Positions 35,490-41,966 of a stretch of 64,000 nucleotides of DNA are shown here, piece by piece. The stretch is from NCBI GenBank assembly GCA_041658075.1, contig JBBAAW010000002.1, positions 3,236-67,235 on the forward strand, in the 5' to 3' direction. The translations under genes and the position numbers were made by a program. The DNA is from JBBAAW01 sp041658075 (GTDB lineage: Bacteria > Patescibacteriota > WWE3 > UBA101185 > UBA10185). The number at the start of each line of letters is the position of its first letter. The first letter of the stretch is position 1. Below the pieces are notes generated by a model. The model did not search any database, was not told where the DNA came from, and was given only the letters and a program-made list of their open reading frames with translations.

Positions 35490-35536
35490 AGGCGTTCTGG
35501 TGTGTGAGCAATCACAACTTATACACCAGAACGCCT
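35490..35536. terminator. Perfect 14-bp palindrome between mini-gene B and the zincin gene
   Basis: AGGCGTTCTGGTGT (35490-35503) pairs with ACACCAGAACGCCT (35523-35536); the loop holds a smaller GTGA/TCAC hairpin. It lies between convergent genes. A TTTT follows on the minus strand only, so it may terminate the zincin gene. Preceded by CCAAAAGG, shared with 21971. Confidence 0.6.
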
Positions 35537-35559
35537 AAGGACAAAGAATTATTTACTGA

Positions 35560-36792
35560 CTAAATACTCACAAGTCCTACGTTAATAGCTCTGCTGGCTT
35601 CTGACAGAGCCGTGTATTTTTTCCCATCGGGGTCAATTTCCTTTAAAGCTAGAGCCACGGGTTCAATATTATGCTGCATCCTTGCTTTCAAGAAATTCTC
35701 CAATCCCATATACTCTATGATTTCCTTAACGGTAGTGTATGAAGTCATATAATCCTGAGTAATCTCAGGAAGTGCCGCCCCCGTGCCTTTTTGTAACTGA
35801 AAATATACCGCCCACCCTTCCTCAATTGCTGATCGAGAAAATGACTCATTTACCCTAAGTAATTTATGATTTGTTAGATCCATAACATCCTCTCTAAACC
35901 CCATTCTCACTAATTTCACAATATTGCTCGTTCTTCCCTCAGATGGAAGGTCCAGCAGTCCCAACTCGTCGATTAAATGGGCTGCTTCATGTCGCTGAGC
36001 AGAGCTCGCTCTAGCTAAAGAAGGTAAAACGCGCACGACTCCATCCACAAAAGTTAGGTCCGTGTCCATAATCGTTACTGCACAGCTTTCTCCTAAAGTG
36101 TTCGGAAAGGTTCTCATTCCCCCAAACCCAACCTCCAAAGTGGCCTTCTGCATTAACTGCCTATGTGAAGCTCCAGTCTCCGAGTCTGCCGCAAGAATTT
36201 CTTTATCCAAAATTGTCGGCGCAATTGTTAGCCACTCTTCTCGCGAAACAGCAATCATACTTCCAACAATATTTCTCATTGCCAATCTACAGTCCTCAGG
36301 TACTAAATCCAGCAACTCGTTGTTTAAAGCCTCTAGCTCTCCTTCCAATTGTGATCTAGCATTTAGGAAATCTTGTCTCACGCCTTTAGCCCAAGCAATT
36401 TGAGTTTCAGCATCTGCGTTAACCAAACCAATAAAGAAATCTTTAGCTGGAAAAAAAATCGTTTGCTTACGCCCCATGCCCCGGCTTAATAACGATGGAC
36501 CGAACCTTTCATCACCCAATAGATCGCATACCTCTATGTAATGTTTTGCGGTCTCATTGAATAATCCCGGTAGGACAACCCCTAAATCTTCATCAGCAAT
36601 ATCGTGCGTGGCGAGTGCCTCAAAGAACGACCTTACAGGTGTAAGGCTTCTCTCCCGAGAGTAGTCGAATATTTTGTTCAATTCCTCAGGATGCCACGTT
36701 GAATGGAGCGTCTCCAAAGCATCTTTTATTTCCTGACGAATTCCCTCTTTCTGCCAATACTCCTGTCCCTGAAATGTTTCATCTCTACTCAC
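35560..36792 (-). CDS. Zincin-like metallopeptidase candidate
   Basis: 410 residues, soluble, no family named with confidence. The motif RHEAAHLIDELG (HExxH) around residue 270 and EEGWAVYFQLQKG about 60 residues later have the spacing and character of a gluzincin active site: two His and a downstream Glu as zinc ligands, Glu of HExxH as base. The N-terminal ~200 residues are helical. Starts with GTG; TAATAT 7 bases upstream suggests a leaderless mRNA. No signal peptide, so the target is probably cytoplasmic. Divergent from the next gene. Confidence 0.6.
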   Translation of the reverse strand: MSRDETFQGQEYWQKEGIRQEIKDALETLHSTWHPEELNKIFDYSRERSLTPVRSFFEALATHDIADEDLGVVLPGLFNETAKHYIEVCDLLGDERFGPSLLSRGMGRKQTIFFPAKDFFIGLVNADAETQIAWAKGVRQDFLNARSQLEGELEALNNELLDLVPEDCRLAMRNIVGSMIAVSREEWLTIAPTILDKEILAADSETGASHRQLMQKATLEVGFGGMRTFPNTLGESCAVTIMDTDLTFVDGVVRVLPSLARASSAQRHEAAHLIDELGLLDLPSEGRTSNIVKLVRMGFREDVMDLTNHKLLRVNESFSRSAIEEGWAVYFQLQKGTGAALPEITQDYMTSYTTVKEIIEYMGLENFLKARMQHNIEPVALALKEIDPDGKKYTALSEASRAINVGLVSI

Positions 36793-36864
36793 ATCATCAA
36801 TATTATCAGATTGAGTAAAAATTCTCTTGACAGTTTTCTTATATCCGCTTATTGTAAATGTGTG

Positions 36865-37440
36865 ATGAGAAGTAATGAAACATCTCTTAGTATTCGAGAA
36901 GTCCCTGCTGAAGCTGTTACTCCGGAAGTAAGGCGAGAATTTGAAGTAATTAACATTGCAGCCGCTGGCAGCTTTATGGGTCGACTTAGGGAAATTTCCA
37001 ATGATGAAGAGGCAAAAGCAGCTTTAGCGGCGTGTGCGAGAATCCCTGTTAACGCAGCTCTAGCGGCTTTGGACGCTTTTCCTATAATTGGGGAGGCGGT
37101 AAGTATGAGTAATCTAGGCATGAAAGGGTTGCGTGTAATAGCTCCGTTCTTAAAAAAAGTTGATCCTACACCTGATGTTGGCCTTGTCTCTACGGGACTT
37201 ATGGAAGCAGGATTAGCCCCTGTCGAGTTGGCGACGGGTGGAATGTTTCCGTCCTTTTTAGTGAACGGCCTCAGACAAGCCCAGATAGATTTTAAGAGAG
37301 GGCATTTTGATAACGCTGGAAAGGTTCTTGGCTATTTATTTACAGGTAACGAACGTTATAGACAAGAGCTGCAGGATAAAGGTCTGCTTTTGAACAGTGC
37401 AGCGAACGTTTTCTTACTAGGAAAGGAGTCGCACGACTAA
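36865..37440 (+). CDS. Hypothetical protein with Ala/Gly-rich hydrophobic segments
   Basis: 191 residues from ATG 36865; a longer frame runs antisense through the zincin gene and is ignored. Segments such as AALAACARIPVNAALAALDAFPIIGEAV are moderately hydrophobic and helical, the C-terminus (FKRGHFDNAGKVLGYL) reads like a soluble helical domain. No family recognised. GAAAGGAG at its very end serves as ribosome site for the next gene. Confidence 0.55.
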   Translation: MRSNETSLSIREVPAEAVTPEVRREFEVINIAAAGSFMGRLREISNDEEAKAALAACARIPVNAALAALDAFPIIGEAVSMSNLGMKGLRVIAPFLKKVDPTPDVGLVSTGLMEAGLAPVELATGGMFPSFLVNGLRQAQIDFKRGHFDNAGKVLGYLFTGNERYRQELQDKGLLLNSAANVFLLGKESHD

Positions 37441-37678
37441 AGAAGAAAGACAAATAAAAGTAGAGGCGCTTCTAACACTTATGGAGTATTCTCTGATCGT
37501 TGCACCAGATCTAAAAGAGGCCATCAAAACTAATATAAATGATATTACTGACACAGAACTTAGTGGTTTAGGCACACTTCTTGCACTTGAGCATAAACAC
37601 CGGGACAAGCTAGATGCAACAATGGTCACAACATTTTTTGAAACGTTGGAAAAGTACAAACCTCAGGAAGCAAAATAG
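37433..37678 (+). CDS. Small helical protein, possibly started by ACG
   Basis: Stop at 37676-37678. The first ATG (37481) has no ribosome site, but the frame is open upstream and reads TKEERQIKVEALLTLMEYSL, convincing N-terminal sequence. AAAGGAG (37422-37428) sits 4 bases before an ACG at 37433, which would give 81 residues overlapping the previous gene by 8 bases. No family recognised. Either ACG initiation or a mutated ATG. Confidence 0.55.
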   Translation, partial: TTKEERQIKVEALLTLMEYSLIVAPDLKEAIKTNINDITDTELSGLGTLLALEHKHRDKLDATMVTTFFETLEKYKPQEAK

Positions 37679-37711
37679 GCTACTATTAACCTCAACCAAC
37701 TATTTTTCTGT

Positions 37712-37717
37712 TAGTAT
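37712..37717 (+). promoter_or_regulatory. -10 box of the half-size MFS gene (leaderless type)
   Basis: TAGTAT, 6 bases, then ATG at 37724. Confidence 0.4.
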
Positions 37718-37723
37718 AAATGT

Positions 37724-38305
37724 ATGTTTAGATTCATTAATGGAATTGGGTTTCATGAAAACAAAGATTTAAAGGCTTTATATCTAATTAACGGCATATT
37801 TATTTTTGCCAGTTCCCTGCTTGGACCTTTATATGCTTTGTACGTTGGTGGCATCAAATCAGGACCTTTGGCTGTTAGCTTTTCGTGGGCAGTTTTTGTT
37901 TTAGCAGCCTCCTTATTTCTAGCTATACTATCCGCATATGGCGACAGACTAAAGAATAGAGCTTTGGCCGTGTGTATAAGCTTTCTAATAAGAAGCGTTG
38001 CGTGGTTTGGCATGGCTTTTATTACTACATTTATACAGCTCTTAGTGATTCAAATCGTTCTTGCGTTAGGTGACGCCTTAGGAGGACCCACGTTTGATGC
38101 GCTTCTGGCAGAACACCTGGATCGAAACAAGCATGTTCATGACTATGCCGACTGGAGAATCTTAGCATACCTAGCTATAGGAGTGGGAACACTGGCTGGG
38201 GGTTACTTAATGGATATCTATGGGTTTAGAATTTTATTTATATCGATGTCAGTTTTAGCACTCTTACCGACTGTTGTTATTTACTTTAAAATGGTTAAAA
38301 AGTGA
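37724..38305 (+). CDS. Half-size MFS-like transporter
   Basis: 193 residues with six hydrophobic segments. SAYGDRLKNRALAV between helices 2 and 3 corresponds to the MFS loop motif (usually GxxxDRxGRR), so this is the N-terminal six-helix half of a major facilitator. The stop is clean and nothing resembling the second half follows, because mini-gene C starts soon after. It could be a relic or work as a dimer. Confidence 0.6.
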   Translation: MFRFINGIGFHENKDLKALYLINGIFIFASSLLGPLYALYVGGIKSGPLAVSFSWAVFVLAASLFLAILSAYGDRLKNRALAVCISFLIRSVAWFGMAFITTFIQLLVIQIVLALGDALGGPTFDALLAEHLDRNKHVHDYADWRILAYLAIGVGTLAGGYLMDIYGFRILFISMSVLALLPTVVIYFKMVKK

Positions 38306-38315
38306 TTGTTGAGTG

Positions 38316-38321
38316 TATAAT
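38316..38321 (+). promoter_or_regulatory. -10 box of mini-gene C
   Basis: Perfect TATAAT with a 46-base leader and AGGAGG at 38357-38362. Confidence 0.6.
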
Positions 38322-38367
38322 ACGTGCTAGCTAGCGATTCGATCAGTAAAGTGCAGAGGAGGAAATT

Positions 38368-38616
38368 ATGTGGAAAGTCAAAAGTCTGCAGATCCCGGCG
38401 GCCGGGTCCGGCAGAGCAATCAGGGAGTTTTGGACGCTGGTGGATGAGAAAACTCAAAGGTACATGAAACGAGGTCCTCTCTCGGGCATCTTTGCTCCTG
38501 GTTCCCTGAGTAAGCCTATCGCGACAACCGATAGGGCGACAGATGCCCACGTCTGGGGAAGTTTTTCCGAGTTAACCTCGTGGGCCCGGGGCAGAAACAT
38601 ACCCTTTCGTGTCTGA
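38368..38616 (+). CDS. Solitary mini-gene C, unknown function
   Basis: 82 residues, basic and Trp-containing (GSGRAIREFWTLVDEKTQRY … WGSFSELTSWARGRNIPF), no family recognised. Coding GC is clearly higher than in flanking genes. Own TATAAT, leader and perfect AGGAGG, and a palindrome begins 11 bases after the stop. Codon use and expression signals suggest separate ancestry from the surrounding genome. Confidence 0.6.
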   Translation: MWKVKSLQIPAAGSGRAIREFWTLVDEKTQRYMKRGPLSGIFAPGSLSKPIATTDRATDAHVWGSFSELTSWARGRNIPFRV

Positions 38617-38626
38617 CCGTTAGGTC

Positions 38627-38679
38627 AAAGAGGCGCTTTGCGCAGCGATCTATTTTTTGCTGTACCAAGCGCCCTCTTT
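38627..38679. terminator. Imperfect palindrome after mini-gene C
   Basis: AAAGAGGCGCTT (38627-38638) pairs with AAGCGCCCTCTTT (38667-38679) with one bulged C, then after a 4x4 internal loop CAGC pairs with GCTG around a T-rich loop. Two helices separated by an internal loop, as in the next two palindromes. Confidence 0.6.
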
Positions 38680-38732
38680 ACGTATATTAACCCAAATTCT
38701 AATAGTACTTGTTTCTCTCTTCTTTTTGGTGT

Positions 38733-38738
38733 AAAATG
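38733..38738 (+). promoter_or_regulatory. Promoter of mini-gene D
   Basis: TAAAAT with TTGTTT (38710-38715) 17 bases upstream; 38-base leader; GAGGAGG just before the start. Confidence 0.5.
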
Positions 38739-38775
38739 ATTAAGTCCAGTAGCCCAACCAAATGAGGAGGTCGAC

Positions 38776-38952
38776 ATGTCAGATCCAAATGCCCCCAAAA
38801 GGGGCAAAGCTTTTGTCATCGCGTTCCCTTGGGCAAAATCCGCAAAGAAGCAGAAGCGAGTCTGCGAAACGTGCGGAAAGCCGGTGGCTAAAGCCGCCAC
38901 CAGATGTGGGAACTGCGGATCCATCGAATTGAAGCTCGTGGACGAGGACTAA
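38776..38952 (+). CDS. Solitary mini-gene D, small zinc-ribbon protein
   Basis: 58 residues (MSDPNAPKRGKAFVIAF…). The C-terminal half has CETCGKPVAKAATRCGNCGS, a four-cysteine zinc ribbon (CxxC-x10-CxxC), preceded by a basic stretch KSAKKQKR. Such ribbons often bind nucleic acid or protein partners. Strong GAGGAGG 5 bases before the ATG, GC-rich codons. No named family. Confidence 0.65.
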   Translation: MSDPNAPKRGKAFVIAFPWAKSAKKQKRVCETCGKPVAKAATRCGNCGSIELKLVDED

Positions 38953-38985
38953 CCGCAGAAAAGGACCAGTTCGAATAGCTACCAA

Positions 38986-39031
38986 GGGGGTTACATTGAA
39001 AGGCATCAACCATTCCTTTTAATTAACCCCC
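38986..39031 (+). terminator. Imperfect palindrome after mini-gene D
   Basis: GGGGGTTA (38986-38993) pairs with TAACCCCC (39024-39031); inside, AAAGG (38999-39003) pairs with CCTTT (39015-39019). ATTTTT follows, so it can terminate. The outer arm resembles that of the hairpin at 39123. Confidence 0.65.
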
Positions 39032-39122
39032 CAGATTTTTCATAAAAACTTTTTCCCCTTACCACCTGTTTCATTTATTTCACGACCTATTAATTCATTG
39101 AGTAGTTTACATAAAAGGCGAT

Positions 39123-39165
39123 GGCGGTTACTCTTGTTTCAAATGTGGAAACAAGCTTAACCGCC
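39123..39165. repeat. Orphan two-helix palindrome
   Basis: GGCGGTTA / TAACCGCC (8 bp), a 2x2 CT/CT internal loop, CTTGTTTC / GAAACAAG (8 bp) and a 7-base loop. No gene precedes it on the plus strand; on the minus strand a weak ORF (39180-39338) ends just before. Outer arms share GGNGGTTA with the palindrome at 38986. The rest of 38953-39322 shows nothing else convincing. Confidence 0.7.
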
Positions 39166-39179
39166 TGCAGTTCAACCAC

Positions 39180-39338
39180 TCAAGTCCTTCTCTTTTTGAA
39201 GACCAGTTTGCACGGCTGGATTGTGTCTCCGAGCGTCAGTCTCAACTGAATCCCCCAACTTATGCCCACAATCCACACAATACCATCGTGGCAAATTAAT
39301 CGCTTATGACACACACAACAGCAAGGTATATAATGCAT
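39180..39338 (-). CDS. Possible small Cys-rich ORF
   Basis: 52 codons reading MHYIPCCCVCHKRLICHDG … LRLTLGDTIQPCKLVFKKR. Cysteine clusters and a basic, amphipathic end look like a zinc-finger mini-protein, and a palindrome lies behind it. There is no promoter or ribosome site, and its start overlaps the -10 of mini-gene E on the other strand, so it may be chance or a relic. Confidence 0.3.
   Translation of the reverse strand: MHYIPCCCVCHKRLICHDGIVWIVGISWGIQLRLTLGDTIQPCKLVFKKRRT
39329..39334 (+). promoter_or_regulatory. -10 box of mini-gene E
   Basis: Perfect TATAAT, 41-base leader, CAGGAGG just before the ATG. Confidence 0.6.
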
Positions 39339-39375
39339 ATCAGAAGAAGGTCTAGGCTCGCGGCAGGAGGACGCC

Positions 39376-39579
39376 ATGCTCATTATCAAATGGACGGGAG
39401 TTTTCGAAAAGCACGGGAAGAAACGCATACACCGTCAAACCTTTTGGTGTAAAAGCCAAAAGTTGTGGGAAAGCAAGAGAAGGCAAGATGCCGTTAGGAG
39501 AATGATAAAAACCATTGAAGAACAGGGATTCCACTTTGAACGTGCAGCTGTCACAATCTCCACGATCTCAGAGAAGTAG
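39376..39579 (+). CDS. Solitary mini-gene E, small basic protein
   Basis: 67 residues (MLIIKWTGVFEKHGKKRIHR … FWCKSQKLWESKRRQDAVRR … AAVTISTISEK). Beta-alpha-beta feel, basic, no family recognised. Own TATAAT, 41-base leader with a perfect AGGAGG, GC-richer codons and a long palindrome 18 bases after the stop. Confidence 0.6.
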   Translation: MLIIKWTGVFEKHGKKRIHRQTFWCKSQKLWESKRRQDAVRRMIKTIEEQGFHFERAAVTISTISEK

Positions 39580-39597
39580 CACCGGGCCAGGGATATC

Positions 39598-39647
39598 TTG
39601 GGGGACAACATCAGGTCGCGCATATGCCGATCTCTGAAGTCCCCCAA
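39598..39647. terminator. Long imperfect palindrome after mini-gene E
   Basis: TTGGGGGAC (39598-39606) pairs with GTCCCCCAA (39639-39647). Inside, TCAG/CTGA, TCG/CGA and a GCATATGC core extend it into a nearly continuous stem with unpaired bases. No T-run follows. Confidence 0.6.
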
Positions 39648-39685
39648 CATCTACCCAAGTATTGCGAAATACCTTCTAGAACTAA

Positions 39686-39691
39686 TATAAT
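39686..39691 (+). promoter_or_regulatory. -10 box of dus (leaderless type)
   Basis: TATAAT, 5 bases, then GTG at 39697. Confidence 0.6.
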
Positions 39692-39696
39692 CTCTT

Positions 39697-40656
39697 GTGC
39701 CAAATTTTTGGAAAACACTCAAAACACCAATAACCGCCCTTGCGCCCATGGATGACGTTACAGACTTTGTCTTTAGAGAAATTGTGGCAACCACTGCAAA
39801 GCCCAATGTACTATTTACGGAATTTACCAGCACGGATGGACTCTTTTCCAAGGGACACGATAAAGTAGCTAGAAGGTTGTTGTTTTCGGAAGTTCAGCGC
39901 CCAGTAATCGCTCAAATTTGGGGAGCGACACCCGAAAATTATGAAAAAGCCGCTAAATTTATTGAGGAACTCGGCTTTGACGGAATCGATATCAACATGG
40001 GCTGTCCCGATAAAGGTGTGATGAAGAAAAATTCTGGCGCTTCTCTAATAAATAACAAGCAACTAGTTTCAGAAATAATCAACGCAGTAAGAGCGGGCTC
40101 GCCGAACATACCGCTTAGCGTAAAAACAAGGCTGGATACAGATCAGGAATTAACCAAAGAATGGATATCATTTCTTTTGTCGAGAAACATTGACACTCTG
40201 ATAATTCACGGAAGAAAAGCCGAGGCTATGTCCAAAGAAAAAGCAAATTGGGAAGAAATTGCTAAAGCTGTGAAACTTAGAGATAAAATTAATCCGGAAA
40301 TTCTTATAATCGGAAACGGGGATGTCAGCAGTTACAAAGAGGTCTTAGAGAAACGAAATAATTACGGTGTGGACGGAGTAATGATTGGGAGAGGGATATT
40401 TCACAATCCTTGGATTTTTGAAAAGAGTAAAAATCCTTTAAAACACACTAAGAAAGAATACATCGACCTGTTAAAACGTCACGTTGATTTGTTTAATGAC
40501 ACATGGGGCAAGACAAAAAACTTTGAACTTATGAAAAAGTTTTTCAAGATCTACGTTAAGGAATTTAAAGGCGCAGACGACCTGAGACAAAAATTAATGG
40601 AGTGCCGAAGTTATGAGGAGGTAGGCTGCGTGATCAACGCAAATCAGTCCCTTTGA
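39697..40656 (+). CDS. dus: tRNA-dihydrouridine synthase
   Basis: 319 residues, FMN-dependent TIM barrel that reduces uridine in the tRNA D loop. ALAPMDDVTDFVFREI at the start, INMGCPDKGVMKKNSGASL with the catalytic Cys of the GCP motif, LIIHGRKAEAMSKEKANW and GVMIGRGIFHNPWIF are family signatures. Starts with GTG 5 bases after TATAAT (39686-39691), so leaderless. Subfamily (A/B/C) is uncertain; it resembles the DusB-like bacterial group. Confidence 0.92.
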   Translation: MPNFWKTLKTPITALAPMDDVTDFVFREIVATTAKPNVLFTEFTSTDGLFSKGHDKVARRLLFSEVQRPVIAQIWGATPENYEKAAKFIEELGFDGIDINMGCPDKGVMKKNSGASLINNKQLVSEIINAVRAGSPNIPLSVKTRLDTDQELTKEWISFLLSRNIDTLIIHGRKAEAMSKEKANWEEIAKAVKLRDKINPEILIIGNGDVSSYKEVLEKRNNYGVDGVMIGRGIFHNPWIFEKSKNPLKHTKKEYIDLLKRHVDLFNDTWGKTKNFELMKKFFKIYVKEFKGADDLRQKLMECRSYEEVGCVINANQSL

Positions 40657-40672
40657 CATCACACGATTATTT

Positions 40673-41956
40673 ATGCAGACTGTGCTTATGAAAAGACCTG
40701 AGAACGGACATGTTGTACTAAAGTTATTTCTTGCTATGTTTGTGGTCCTGTTCCTTTCCGTAACAGCTTCTTTAATTATTACCAAGGAACAAGTTTTCAG
40801 AAATCATAGAGCTGACTCAAACCCAAGCAAAGTGCCAGAATCCACTACGTCCGCGAAAATCGAAGAACCTATTGAATCCACCCCAGCAGCAGAGCTTGCA
40901 GTACTCGCTGCAGAGCAAAAGCCCACCGAATCCAGCAAATCTACGAAAGTACTAGGAACAGAGGATGCCAGCGGTCAGGTCTTTTATAGTCGAACAACTG
41001 CAAATAACAAAGTGGGCATGTACGTTCACAATATTACCGACGATATTAAAGCTGCAGCCAAACTTATCAACAGCGGTGGGGGTAAATGGGGCTACGTACT
41101 CTTAACAATGGATATCAAAGATGGTAACGAATCGTATTGGCAAGAACTCTTTGATGCCGCATCAAAAAGTCAACTGATTCCCATTGTACAGATTTCTAAT
41201 AACAATGTGTGCAAGCCGGATAAGATGGACTTTGAAGAACTAGCCAAAACTTTAAATAGCGTAAAATGGCCCAGCAAACATCGTTACATTACTGTTTTTA
41301 ACGAAATGAATTCCAAGGACTACTGGTGCCAAAAAATCGCGCCGGAAGAATACGCCCAAGCCTTAGATAAAGCTATCAAGGCCTTTAAAAAGAAAAGCGA
41401 TAGATTTTTTATCATGCCTGGGGCATTTAACAGTAGCGCGCGAACACAGGATAGGTACTTGAGTGAAGACGCGTATCTTTCCAGAATGGATAAAGCGGTT
41501 CCGGGAATTTTTAAAAAGATCGACGGCTGGGCAACTCATTCTTATCCTCACCCCAATTTTAGCGGAGATATAAATAACTTACCCGCCGGTTACAGTGCTC
41601 GTGACACAATAAATAACTACACATGGGAATTAGGTCTACTTAAAAAGTATTTTGGCGTGGGACCTTTGCCGGTATTTATTACTGAAACGGGCTGGTTACA
41701 TAAAGAAGGGCAAAACGGCTGTGTTCAATATTCTCAAAGTAATCTTTTATCGACAGAAACCGTGTCTAAAAGATATAAAGATGCCTTTGTAAATTATTGG
41801 TTAAATGATGTAAGAATAGTGGCTGTTACCCCGTTTATTTTTAGAAGCAGCGATCCGTGCGCTTCAGGATTTGCCTGGCAAAAATCGGACGGAAGCTGGT
41901 ATCCACAAGCAAAGATGCTTATGGCAATTCCAAAGACCGCGGGAAGCCCCGATTAA
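40673..41956 (+). CDS. Membrane-anchored TIM-barrel glycosidase-like protein
   Basis: 427 residues (an ATG at 40688 is also possible). One N-terminal helix, a Pro/Glu/Ser linker (~45-90), then a barrel domain with KHRYITVFNEMNSKDYW (candidate acid/base Glu in NE), WATHSYPHPNFSG and VFITETGWLHKEG (candidate nucleophile Glu). The layout fits GH clan A relatives such as GH39/Asl1-type domains. Extracellular by topology. Similar in design to the gene at 29.8 kb but not a close paralogue. Confidence 0.65.
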   Translation: MQTVLMKRPENGHVVLKLFLAMFVVLFLSVTASLIITKEQVFRNHRADSNPSKVPESTTSAKIEEPIESTPAAELAVLAAEQKPTESSKSTKVLGTEDASGQVFYSRTTANNKVGMYVHNITDDIKAAAKLINSGGGKWGYVLLTMDIKDGNESYWQELFDAASKSQLIPIVQISNNNVCKPDKMDFEELAKTLNSVKWPSKHRYITVFNEMNSKDYWCQKIAPEEYAQALDKAIKAFKKKSDRFFIMPGAFNSSARTQDRYLSEDAYLSRMDKAVPGIFKKIDGWATHSYPHPNFSGDINNLPAGYSARDTINNYTWELGLLKKYFGVGPLPVFITETGWLHKEGQNGCVQYSQSNLLSTETVSKRYKDAFVNYWLNDVRIVAVTPFIFRSSDPCASGFAWQKSDGSWYPQAKMLMAIPKTAGSPD

Positions 41957-41966
41957 AACCAAAAGA

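Noticed and set aside
36703..36864. Longer start for the 36865 gene
   Set aside because: It would run antisense through the start and promoter of the zincin gene, and the extra residues look random.
38627..39647. Integron attC sites behind the mini-genes
   Set aside because: The two-helix palindromes look attC-like in shape, but the outer arms do not follow RYYYAAC…GTTRRRY; where GTT and AAC occur they are in the opposite order. No integrase is in the window.
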